Translations under genes and position numbers: made by a program
Notes under the pieces: model-generated
Told to the model about the DNA's origin: nothing
The model's database searches: none
Seen by the model: only the letters and a program-made list of their open reading frames with translations
Assembly: GCA_052066835.1 (NCBI GenBank)
Contig: JBQHRJ010000001.1
Strand: one strand, 5' to 3'
Length of the DNA stretch: 64,000 bases
Origin: UBA2821 sp902763335
Lineage (GTDB): Bacteria > Bacillota > Clostridia > Lachnospirales > Lachnospiraceae
Shown: positions 36,512 to 44,464 of the stretch, one piece after another
Numbering within the stretch: position 1 is the stretch's first letter
How the letters are laid out: each line of letters begins with the position of its first letter

Positions 36512-37109
36512 GATAGTATATGTAAAGGCGGATAAGTGTATTCTTGCAGAAAATAAGATCGTAACAATCGGTGAAGCGGCAGATATAAGATGCAGCGACG
36601 GTCAGCTTACAAAGGACATTCGGGAGATTGTATTATATACATTTGATTCGCAGAAAGCTGACAGGTATGTAATGTCAGTTATGGATATTATTATAGCCAT
36701 TCAGAAAAAATACGATGACGTAATAGTGATAAATATCGGGGAGCCGGATTTTATAGTTGAATATAATATGAATCACAAAGAGAAAACATGGATGGAAGTG
36801 ATAAAAGTAGCTGTTATATGTCTTATAGTGTTTTTCGGTGCAGCATTTGCCATTATGTCTTTTCATGAGGACGTAGGTATAACAGGGTTGTTTGAAGATG
36901 TGTATAAACTGGTTATGGGAAAGGAAAAAGACGGAGTATCTGTTATAGAGGTGACTTACTCTATCGGACTTTTTCTCGGAATACTGATTTTTTATAACCG
37001 TTTTGGTGCCGGTCATAATTCAAATGATCCGAGTCCGTTAGAGATGGAGATGAAAACCTATGAGGATACTGTAAACGATACTCTGATAATGACGGGGGAC
37101 AAAGAATGA
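36504..37109 (+). CDS. spoVAA: Stage V sporulation protein AA
   Basis: 201 residues from GTG 36504. An N-terminal cytosolic beta-rich domain (residues 1-90) is followed by two membrane helices (about 100-122 and 150-168). Size, topology and the order VAA-VAB-VAC, downstream of spoIIA-sigF as in Bacillus, support the call. SpoVA proteins form the dipicolinic-acid channel of the spore inner membrane. The stop overlaps the spoVAB start (ATGA-type overlap). Confidence 0.86.
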   Translation: MDKIVYVKADKCILAENKIVTIGEAADIRCSDGQLTKDIREIVLYTFDSQKADRYVMSVMDIIIAIQKKYDDVIVINIGEPDFIVEYNMNHKEKTWMEVIKVAVICLIVFFGAAFAIMSFHEDVGITGLFEDVYKLVMGKEKDGVSVIEVTYSIGLFLGILIFYNRFGAGHNSNDPSPLEMEMKTYEDTVNDTLIMTGDKE

Positions 37110-37522
37110 ACTTTGTAAAATTAAGTTTATTGGCTCTTATCGGAATTTCAGCGGGAGGTGTTATTTCAGCGGGGGTATTTTCATTTATTACATCCATAGG
37201 AATAATTCCTAGAATAGCAGGAAATACAAGAACCGCAAGGTATGTAAGACAATTTGAGTGGCTTATAATAGCCGGAGGTATAGCAGGCGGGGCAGTAAGT
37301 ATATTTAAGCCGGGATTTAGCCTTGGTACTTCAGTTGCCGCACTGTACGGTTTAATGTCAGGAATATTTGTGGGATGTATAGCCGTTGCCATAGCAGAAA
37401 CGCTAAATTCTATGGCGGTATTTGCAAGAAGAGTCAGATTAAAAAAAGGTTTAAGGATAATCGTGTATGCCATTGCCCTTGGCAAGATGGCAGGCTCACT
37501 TGTTTATTTTTTAAAAATGTAG
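37106..37522 (+). CDS. spoVAB: Stage V sporulation protein AB
   Basis: 138 residues with four membrane helices (KLSLLALIGISAGGVISAGVF at the start). The pattern GGVISAGVFSFITSIGIIPR and the size fit SpoVAB. It overlaps spoVAA by 4 nt and precedes spoVAC, so belongs to the dipicolinate channel operon. Confidence 0.9.
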   Translation: MNFVKLSLLALIGISAGGVISAGVFSFITSIGIIPRIAGNTRTARYVRQFEWLIIAGGIAGGAVSIFKPGFSLGTSVAALYGLMSGIFVGCIAVAIAETLNSMAVFARRVRLKKGLRIIVYAIALGKMAGSLVYFLKM

Positions 37523-37560
37523 AAGCAGATGTATGATATCTACGGAAATGAGAGGTATAT

Positions 37561-38016
37561 ATGAATAATATTAATGAGGAAGAAAAGAAAAAGTATGAAG
37601 AGTATGTAAATAAGATAACACCTACAACAAATGTGTTTAAAAATGTAATGAAGGCATTTCTTGTAGGGGGGATAATATGCCTTATCGGGCAGATTATATG
37701 GAATACGGCAAAAGGAATGGGAGTGGATAAAGACATTGCATCAGGATGGACAAATATCATATTGATAGGTGCCACGGCTATACTGACGGGATTTAATATA
37801 TTTCCGAAAATCGGTAAATTTGGCGGTGCGGGTGCATTAGTGCCTATTACAGGATTTGCCAATTCTGTGGTGGCACCGGCCGTGGAATTTAAGACGGAGG
37901 GGCAGGTGTTTGGAATAGGCTGTAAGATTTTTAATATTGCCGGACCGGTGATTTTATACGGAATATTCAGCAGTTGGTGTCTCGGACTTATATATTGGAT
38001 AATACAGCTTATATAA
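37561..38016 (+). CDS. spoVAC: Stage V sporulation protein AC
   Basis: 151 residues. The basic N-terminus (EEKKKYEEYVNKITPTTN) leads into membrane helices with the family's AFLVGGIICLIGQ and GGAGALVPITGFANSVV motifs. SpoVAC is the mechanosensitive channel component for dipicolinic acid. Unlike the usual order, spoVAD does not follow: three other genes lie between this gene and spoVAD at 43.1 kb. Confidence 0.96.
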   Translation: MNNINEEEKKKYEEYVNKITPTTNVFKNVMKAFLVGGIICLIGQIIWNTAKGMGVDKDIASGWTNIILIGATAILTGFNIFPKIGKFGGAGALVPITGFANSVVAPAVEFKTEGQVFGIGCKIFNIAGPVILYGIFSSWCLGLIYWIIQLI

Positions 38017-38104
38017 ATGTGGAACAGTAATATATGGTGTTTGAAATTCCCGGTCGAAAATGGTAAAATAAAGGAAATTTTACAAAAAGGAGATTTGACC
38101 GGTT

Positions 38105-39844
38105 ATGAGAAGGAAAAAAAGTATAATAGCGTTTCTGGTATTGCAGATGCTTATATGTGTATGCTTTGCCTGCAATGCAGCATCTGTGTATGCAGATGAG
38201 GAAAATAGTGTGAAAATACAAAGCTTTCACCAGTTAGAATACGATGATATGTTTGTATATCCGAGTGATAAGATGAATGAGAAAGAAGTGTCACAGTATA
38301 TGCCTGAATATCTTGAGGCAGAGGATTCGTCTGGAAATGTTATCAATGTACCTGTAGAATGGACCTGTTCAACAGGAGATTATGAAAGTACGGATTATTA
38401 CTGTTATCAGTTTTCACCGGTATGGGATAATGAAAAGTATGTATATGATGATGCAGACAACATTATGTCAGATGGACCGTATGTGTTTGTATGCCTGGGT
38501 GAGAGATTTGATGATGACAGTGAGCTTGCAAGGGCATCCGAAAATGGTGATAAAAATGCATCAAAAATTTTTAAGTACCTGACAGAGAACATGGGACTAA
38601 GTTCAACTGCAGCATGTGGTGTAGTAGCCAATATATATCATGAATCGGGATGTATTGCAGATTTGCTGGAGATAGGATATACATGGACAAGTGGGGGAGG
38701 ATATGGTATCTGCCAGTGGACGAACACACCAAGAACGGCTGAAAGTGGAAGAAGAAGCAGTCTTGTAAAATATTGCGGGCTTATCGGTAAAGATTATAAA
38801 ACCATTTCGGGACAGCTTAAATATCTTGAATATGAGCTTACAACGTCATATTCCGGTGTTTTAAACAGTCTTAAGGATATAAATGTGTCGGCGGATTCAG
38901 GTAAGGATTGTTACGATGCCGCATATATATGGTGTACAAGATTTGAGGTTCCGCAGAATATGGAGGAAACAGCAGTAGTAAGGGGAAATTTTGCAAAGAG
39001 TCTGTGGGAATCATATAGCAGTAATGCTGTTAATACAAGGGCTCCAAAGTTTACGGGAAATATTTATCCGGAGTCGATAATGCAGGGAAAAGGATATCCG
39101 GTAAAAGGTGTTATCAGTGCAACTTCCGGAATAATAAAAAAGGTTAAGGTAGCTGTTGTAAACAGTGCTTCAAAGACAATCTGCAGTAAATCAGCAGTTC
39201 CGGGAAGTATGACATATGATATATCAGCATTAGACCCTTATATAACATTTGATAAATTAACTAACGGAGTTTATTTTTACAGAGTGTCTGTTACGACGAA
39301 TGATGGTACATATACACTTTTAAATAAGGACTTTGTTGTGTGTCCGAATGAACCGGTGAAAGTGAACGGATTAAAAGAAAGTAAAAAAGGTGTTACATCA
39401 GTAAAAATCACATGGAAAAAAGCGGAAGGGGTAACAGGTTGCTGTATAATGCGTGCTGATTCTCCGGATGGAACATATAGAAAGATTGCAACGATAACCG
39501 GATATGACAATACCGAATATGCAGATAAGGGGCTGAAAAAGTATGGAGTGTATTATTATAAAATATGTTCCTTTATAACAAAGGACGGAGTTACAAAATA
39601 TAGTAAATATTCAGGAATGGCAACTGCCGGAACAAAGCCGTATCCGTCTTCAATGGTAAAGAAAATAAGAAAAACTACGGTGCTTAGAAAATATGCCGGT
39701 GTCAAATATTCCAAAATAACAAATATTAAAGCGGGCAGCAAGGTAAGGCTTGTAAACAGAACCAAAGATTCTAATGGTGCAGTGTGGTATTATGTAAAAT
39801 ATGGAACAAAATATGGATATATTAAATTTAATGTTATTGCATAA
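38105..39844 (+). CDS. Secreted phage-tail-lysozyme-like protein with FN3 and SH3 domains
   Basis: 579 residues. A signal peptide (residues 1-30, ending AASVYA) precedes an unclassified region, then a phage tail lysozyme domain (about 145-305: AACGVVANIYHESG with E180 the likely catalytic acid, YGICQWTN, YEL). A beta-rich segment, a fibronectin type III unit (about 415-510) and a bacterial SH3 domain (about 525-579) follow. It should cut peptidoglycan outside the membrane. Its place directly after spoVAC invites a spore-cortex role, but an ordinary surface hydrolase is equally possible. AAGGAG lies 12 nt before ATG 38105, a long spacing. Confidence 0.82.
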   Translation: MRRKKSIIAFLVLQMLICVCFACNAASVYADEENSVKIQSFHQLEYDDMFVYPSDKMNEKEVSQYMPEYLEAEDSSGNVINVPVEWTCSTGDYESTDYYCYQFSPVWDNEKYVYDDADNIMSDGPYVFVCLGERFDDDSELARASENGDKNASKIFKYLTENMGLSSTAACGVVANIYHESGCIADLLEIGYTWTSGGGYGICQWTNTPRTAESGRRSSLVKYCGLIGKDYKTISGQLKYLEYELTTSYSGVLNSLKDINVSADSGKDCYDAAYIWCTRFEVPQNMEETAVVRGNFAKSLWESYSSNAVNTRAPKFTGNIYPESIMQGKGYPVKGVISATSGIIKKVKVAVVNSASKTICSKSAVPGSMTYDISALDPYITFDKLTNGVYFYRVSVTTNDGTYTLLNKDFVVCPNEPVKVNGLKESKKGVTSVKITWKKAEGVTGCCIMRADSPDGTYRKIATITGYDNTEYADKGLKKYGVYYYKICSFITKDGVTKYSKYSGMATAGTKPYPSSMVKKIRKTTVLRKYAGVKYSKITNIKAGSKVRLVNRTKDSNGAVWYYVKYGTKYGYIKFNVIA

Positions 39845-39893
39845 AAAATGTGTATTAATTATGAAAAAATGTGTTCAAAATGACTGGTTGCGG

Positions 39894-39922
39894 TTGCCAT
39901 TTAATTCATAATAAGGTATAAT
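39894..39922 (+). promoter_or_regulatory. Sigma-A type promoter of the EAL gene
   Basis: TTGCCA (39894-39899), 17-nt spacer and perfect TATAAT (39917-39922), 52 nt before the EAL start. Confidence 0.65.
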
Positions 39923-39973
39923 TATGGTAGTATACAATGTGAAAAATTTGGCAAAGGCAATGAGGTGACATTA

Positions 39974-41233
39974 ATGAATGAAGACCATAAATTTGTATCT
40001 TTAAAAGATTTCCGGATAATGGGACAGCAGCTTATGGCCTCCATGAATAAGGTAATATTTATCACTATAAATCTGAAAAATTTCAAGTATTTTAACCAGA
40101 CCTATGGATTTAGCGCCGGTGATGAAATATTAGAACACATGAAGGAGCATTTCTGTTTGCAGTCAAAATTCTGCAAACTGGCAACATTTACATATATTGA
40201 CCATTTGGCAGGACTGATTGAGGAAGACGATATAGATGCGGATGATAAGCTGGAATATATCAAGAATACCGGAATGAGATTTGTTGATGAGATAAATGAG
40301 AAATATCCGTTGGCAAAGGTGCATTTAAATTGTGGTGTATATTTCGTAGAGGATAAGACGGAAGATATAGAGGATATACATGACAAGGCAAGATATGCAA
40401 GAAAATCCATAAATGATACGTACAATAATTTTATAGCTGTCTATACAGACGAGATAGGAAAGAGAGCCGTTGAAGAAGCAGGGGTTATTCCACTTTTTGA
40501 ATACGCATTGGAAAATAATACCATAGAGCTTTATCTTCAGCCGAAATTTACCATAGATACACAAAAACTTGTAGGTGCAGAGGCATTGTCAAGAATTGTG
40601 GATATGAATGGCAATATAGTTCCACCGGGAGTTTACATTCCGGTGCTTGAGAAATCAGGGCTTATATCGGAGCTTGATAAGAGAATGATAGAACTTCTTA
40701 TACAGAGGATGAAGAAATGGAAGAAAAAAGGCAAGAAGCTTATGACCGTATCTATCAATTTATCAAGGGTAGATTTTAATGTACCGGGATTTATAGAAGA
40801 CATTGACAAAAAGATTGAGGAAGCAGATTTACCAAAATCAGCATTTGAATTTGAACTTACGGAAACCGTATTTTGCGAGAATCTCAAAGAAATTATCGAG
40901 AAGATAAATGACATGAGGGCAAAGGGATATAAAATCAGTATGGACGATTTTGGAAGCGGATTTAATTCACTGTATGTTCTCGGAATGGTCCCGATTGATA
41001 TTATAAAATTTGACAGAGGTTTTGTGCTCAACAGTCTGACCAATAAGAAGGGTTTTGCAATAATGTCCAGTCTTGTCAATACCTTTAACAGCACAGATTT
41101 TGATATTATCTGTGAAGGTGTGGAAACAAGGGAAGAGGAGCAGTTAGTAAAAGAGACCGGATGTAATGTCATTCAGGGGTATTTACATGACAAGCCACTG
41201 CCTATAAGAGAATTTGAAAATAAATATTTATAA
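39974..41233 (+). CDS. Cyclic-di-GMP phosphodiesterase (EAL) with degenerate GGDEF domain
   Basis: 419 residues from ATG 39974, with AGGTG 6 nt upstream; the frame begins at 39965. Residues 1-165 have the diguanylate-cyclase fold but no GGDEF motif. Residues 175-419 are an EAL domain with the needed residues: AEALSR, SINLS, ELTET, SMDDFGSGFNSL, IIKFD and CEGVET. It should hydrolyse cyclic-di-GMP in the cytosol, with the N-domain acting as a regulatory pocket. It has its own promoter and a terminator after it, so it is not part of the spoVA operon. Confidence 0.93.
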   Translation: MNEDHKFVSLKDFRIMGQQLMASMNKVIFITINLKNFKYFNQTYGFSAGDEILEHMKEHFCLQSKFCKLATFTYIDHLAGLIEEDDIDADDKLEYIKNTGMRFVDEINEKYPLAKVHLNCGVYFVEDKTEDIEDIHDKARYARKSINDTYNNFIAVYTDEIGKRAVEEAGVIPLFEYALENNTIELYLQPKFTIDTQKLVGAEALSRIVDMNGNIVPPGVYIPVLEKSGLISELDKRMIELLIQRMKKWKKKGKKLMTVSINLSRVDFNVPGFIEDIDKKIEEADLPKSAFEFELTETVFCENLKEIIEKINDMRAKGYKISMDDFGSGFNSLYVLGMVPIDIIKFDRGFVLNSLTNKKGFAIMSSLVNTFNSTDFDIICEGVETREEEQLVKETGCNVIQGYLHDKPLPIREFENKYL

Positions 41234-41246
41234 GAAAGCAAAAACT

Positions 41247-41285
41247 ATCCCCCAAAGGTCGGAAACATATCTGACTTTGGGGGAT
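41247..41285. terminator. Bidirectional terminator between the EAL and GH13 genes
   Basis: ATCCCCCAAAGGTC (41247-41260) pairs with GACTTTGGGGGAT (41273-41285) with one bulge. T-runs lie on both strands: TATTTATT on plus and TTTTTGC on minus. It ends two convergent genes. Confidence 0.88.
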
Positions 41286-41305
41286 TATTTATTATTATTA
41301 AGTTA

Positions 41306-42910
41306 TTACTGAACAAGTATAACTGTTCCTTTGTTTGCAGGTAAATCAATGATAAGTCTGTTATTATCAAGGTTGCACTGTGGATATCCGCCGAGATCAC
41401 CGTGATCTGAGGATGGAGTACTGTCAATACCTGAAGCTTTGAAAATATCATTACATGAAGTTTCTAATGTGTGAACAAGATTTAATATGTCCTGTGGCTT
41501 GCTGTTAAGTTCATTGTCTGATTCAACAGATGATTTCATTGCATTAAGAGCATCTGCTACAGAGTCGGTATCAGCAAGAGCTTTAGATATACTATCGATT
41601 ATTTTTGATGTATCAGGAGCTGTTTCTTCTGTTTCCTGTTTGTCTGCGATATCATTTGCAAGTAAATCTACAGCCTGACTTGCCTGAACCGGAAGTCCTA
41701 TTTCCATATGGGCAGCATTATCATCGTTATTAAGAGCCACGATGACAGCCTTTCCGTCAAGGATTCTTGCAAAGGCAAATTGTCTGTTTGTGAGCTGGAG
41801 TTCCTTGTATTCTCCATAAGTAAGTTCAGGGAACTGTTTCTTTAATTTACCAAGCTGTATATATAGTCTTGTAACTTCATTATCTGTATAATAGTTTTTG
41901 AAATCATCAAGGTTAAGGCATGGACGAAGTCCCCAGTCTGAACCGTTTTCCTTACGTCCCTCTATAGAGAACTCTGAACCGTAATAGATTGACGGTATTC
42001 CCGGTACAGTATATAAGAGTATTCCTATGTTGTACAGATGAGCCTTGTTGTTAAGTTTTGAAGCGATACGCTCAACATCATGATTATCAACAAATGTATA
42101 AAGTCTTATTCCACGGCAGATATCGTTCAGACGTTTGATTGAATGAGCGATTTCAAAATAATTGTGGTCATTGTGTCCGGAGAACAATCCTTTGTGTAAT
42201 TCGTAGTTTGTAACAGAATATAACATGTTATTATTTGCCCAACGGCTGTAATCACCGTGAATAACTTCACCCATAAGCCAGAATTCCGGTTTGAGTTCGT
42301 CGGCAACATGTCTTAATTCTGACATGAAATCAAAGTCAAGAACGTCAGCTGCATCAAGTCTTATGCCATCGATATCAAACTCGTTTATCCAGAAACGGAT
42401 AGTGTCAAAGTGATAATTTCTGACTTCAGGATTCCTGAGGTTGAGTTTGGCAAGAAGATTGTAACCGCCCCAGTTGTCATAGCAGAAACCGTCATTATAT
42501 TCATTGTTTCCGCCAAAGTTTACATTGCAATACCAGTCACGGTAACGTGAATTTTCTCTGTTCTGCTTTATATCTTCAAAGGCAAAAAACTGTCTTCCGG
42601 TGTGATTGAATACACCATCAACAATAACCTTTAATCCTATATTATGACAATAGCTGACCCATTTTTTGAAATCTGCATTTGTTCCGATACGGCGGTCAAC
42701 CATACGGTAATCTGTTGTATCATATCCGTGGCTGCCTGATTCAAAAAGCGGACCGATATAGATAGCAGTACATTCCATCTTTTTTACATGGTCAGCCCAC
42801 TGTGTAAGCTTGTCAAAATGATTTTCACTTTCTCCATTATTTTCTTTAGCGCATCCACACAATCCTAAAGGGTAAATGTGGTAAAATACGGCACTGTCAT
42901 ACCAAGCCAT
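41306..42910 (-). CDS. Cytosolic GH13 alpha-amylase-family glycosidase
   Basis: 534 residues, no signal peptide. The GH13 regions are complete: GVFNHTGR, DGIRLDAADV (nucleophile Asp), LMGEVIHGD (acid/base Glu) and FVDNHDVER (third Asp). It probably hydrolyses maltodextrins or related alpha-glucans inside the cell. The C-terminal beta domain carries an insertion of about 95 mostly helical, acidic residues (about 415-510) before the final strands LIIDLPANKGTVILV, unusual for the family. A strong GGAGACTT site lies upstream. The gene faces spoVAD and splits the spoVA group. Confidence 0.9.
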   Translation of the reverse strand: MAWYDSAVFYHIYPLGLCGCAKENNGESENHFDKLTQWADHVKKMECTAIYIGPLFESGSHGYDTTDYRMVDRRIGTNADFKKWVSYCHNIGLKVIVDGVFNHTGRQFFAFEDIKQNRENSRYRDWYCNVNFGGNNEYNDGFCYDNWGGYNLLAKLNLRNPEVRNYHFDTIRFWINEFDIDGIRLDAADVLDFDFMSELRHVADELKPEFWLMGEVIHGDYSRWANNNMLYSVTNYELHKGLFSGHNDHNYFEIAHSIKRLNDICRGIRLYTFVDNHDVERIASKLNNKAHLYNIGILLYTVPGIPSIYYGSEFSIEGRKENGSDWGLRPCLNLDDFKNYYTDNEVTRLYIQLGKLKKQFPELTYGEYKELQLTNRQFAFARILDGKAVIVALNNDDNAAHMEIGLPVQASQAVDLLANDIADKQETEETAPDTSKIIDSISKALADTDSVADALNAMKSSVESDNELNSKPQDILNLVHTLETSCNDIFKASGIDSTPSSDHGDLGGYPQCNLDNNRLIIDLPANKGTVILVQ

Positions 42911-43053
42911 TTTTAAGTCTCCTTCCGGTAAATAAATTTAGTCATCTTTATTATTTTACAAAAAAAAGCACTTTAATTCAATGATTTCCGGGAATAAATT
43001 TAATTATTTAGGAAAATATAACATTATAATACTATGGTTTTGAAGGAGGATAT

Positions 43054-44064
43054 ATGTCACAAAAAGTTGGAAAACAGAGTATTGCTTTTGAAAACGGAGT
43101 ATATATAGATGCCATGGCATCTATAGTCGGTAAAAAAGAGGGTAATGGTCCTCTCGGCCATGAATTCGACATGATTGTGGAAGATCCAAAATTTGGCGAG
43201 GATAACTGGGATGCGGCGGAAAGTAAATTTCAGAATGAAACGGCAAAACTTGTGATAAGTAAATCAGGACTTGCAAAGGAGAGTATAAGATATATATTTG
43301 CAGGTGATCTTTTAGGACAGCTTATCGCTACCACATTCGGTATAGCAGAGCTTGGAATACCGCTTTTCGGCTTATATGGGGCATGCTCAACCATGGGAGA
43401 GTCTATAAGCCTCGGTGCCATGACTGTTGCAGCCGGATATGCCGATTATGTGATGGCACTTGCATCGTCTCATTTTGCCAGTGCAGAAAAATCATTCAGA
43501 TTTCCGTTAGAATACAGTAACCAGAGACCATATTCGGCAACATGGACCGTTACAGGCTGTGGCTCTGTGATCATAGGGAAGGACAAAGGAATAGCGAAAA
43601 TTGAGGGAATAACAACGGGAAAAATAGTTGATTATGGTATAAAGGATGCCATGAATATGGGGGCATGTATGGCTCCGGCAGCAGCGGATGTCATATATAA
43701 TAACCTTAAGGATTTTCATATAGAACCGGATTACTACGATAAAATTATAACGGGAGATTTAGGATATGTAGGTCAGACTATACTTATAGATATGTTAAAA
43801 GAGCGTGGAATTGACATAAGTGACAGACATTATGACTGTGGCATTGAAATTTTTGATAATGATGAACAGGATACACACAGTGGAGGAAGTGGGTGTGGCT
43901 GCAGTGCTTCGGTGCTTTGCTCTTATATATTAAAGCAGCTTGAGAAAGGATACTGGAAGAGGATACTGTTTGTACCTACCGGAGCATTGATGTCACCTAT
44001 AAGTTTTAATGAAGGTCAGTCAATACCGGGAATTGCACATGCTGTAGTACTGGCAAGTGAGTGA
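43054..44064 (+). CDS. spoVAD: Stage V sporulation protein AD
   Basis: 336 residues with the thiolase-like fold of SpoVAD: FENGVYIDAMASIVGKKEG, GPLGHEFD, LFGLYGACSTMGES (the Cys-containing turn) and GGSGCGCSASVLCSYIL. It is the dipicolinate-binding component of the spore channel. AGGAGG precedes the start. The upstream neighbour is on the opposite strand, so spoVAD-AE needs its own promoter; a GAATA at 42992 is a possible -35, but I found no good -10. Confidence 0.96.
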   Translation: MSQKVGKQSIAFENGVYIDAMASIVGKKEGNGPLGHEFDMIVEDPKFGEDNWDAAESKFQNETAKLVISKSGLAKESIRYIFAGDLLGQLIATTFGIAELGIPLFGLYGACSTMGESISLGAMTVAAGYADYVMALASSHFASAEKSFRFPLEYSNQRPYSATWTVTGCGSVIIGKDKGIAKIEGITTGKIVDYGIKDAMNMGACMAPAAADVIYNNLKDFHIEPDYYDKIITGDLGYVGQTILIDMLKERGIDISDRHYDCGIEIFDNDEQDTHSGGSGCGCSASVLCSYILKQLEKGYWKRILFVPTGALMSPISFNEGQSIPGIAHAVVLASE

Positions 44065-44081
44065 AAGGAATGGAGGGAAGA

Positions 44082-44438
44082 ATGGATTATTTTCTTGCGT
44101 TTTTGGTAGGCGGCATTATTTGTGGAATTGTTCAGATATTTATGGACAAGACAAAGCTTATGCCGGGAAGAATAATGGTGGGAATTGTTGTGATAGGAAC
44201 ACTGTTGGGTGTATTTGGCTGGTATGATAAGTTTATAGACTTTGCCGGATGTGGTGCCAGTGTTCCGTTACTGGGATTTGGAAATACGCTTATAAAGGGC
44301 GTAAAAGAGGCTGTGGATAAAGAGGGATTTATTGGAATATTTATGGGGGGATTTAAGGCAAGTGCCATTGGAATAAGTGCGGCTCTTGTGTTTGGTTATA
44401 TTGCAAGTCTTGTATTTGAGTCCAAAATGAAAGAATAA
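44082..44438 (+). CDS. spoVAE: Stage V sporulation protein AE
   Basis: 118 residues from ATG 44082, which has GGAGGGA 3 nt upstream; the frame opens at 44061 overlapping spoVAD. A small membrane protein with about four helices and the SpoVAE pattern FLVGGIICGIVQIFMDKTKLMPGRIMV and FAGCGASVPLLGFGNTL. It completes the dipicolinate channel set. Confidence 0.93.
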   Translation: MDYFLAFLVGGIICGIVQIFMDKTKLMPGRIMVGIVVIGTLLGVFGWYDKFIDFAGCGASVPLLGFGNTLIKGVKEAVDKEGFIGIFMGGFKASAIGISAALVFGYIASLVFESKMKE

Positions 44439-44464
44439 CAGGAGCTATAGCTCCTGTTATTCTT
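44431..44464. terminator. Bidirectional terminator, perfect 34-bp palindrome
   Basis: AAGAATAACAGGAGCTA (44431-44447) is the exact inverse complement of 44448-44464. It overlaps the spoVAE stop codon and lies immediately before the convergent penicillin-binding protein stop. Confidence 0.88.

Noticed and set aside
38017..38199. 60-codon ORF between spoVAC and the phage-lysozyme-like gene
   Set aside because: It lacks a ribosome site, overlaps the well-supported gene at 38105 in another frame and its composition is Cys-rich shadow sequence.
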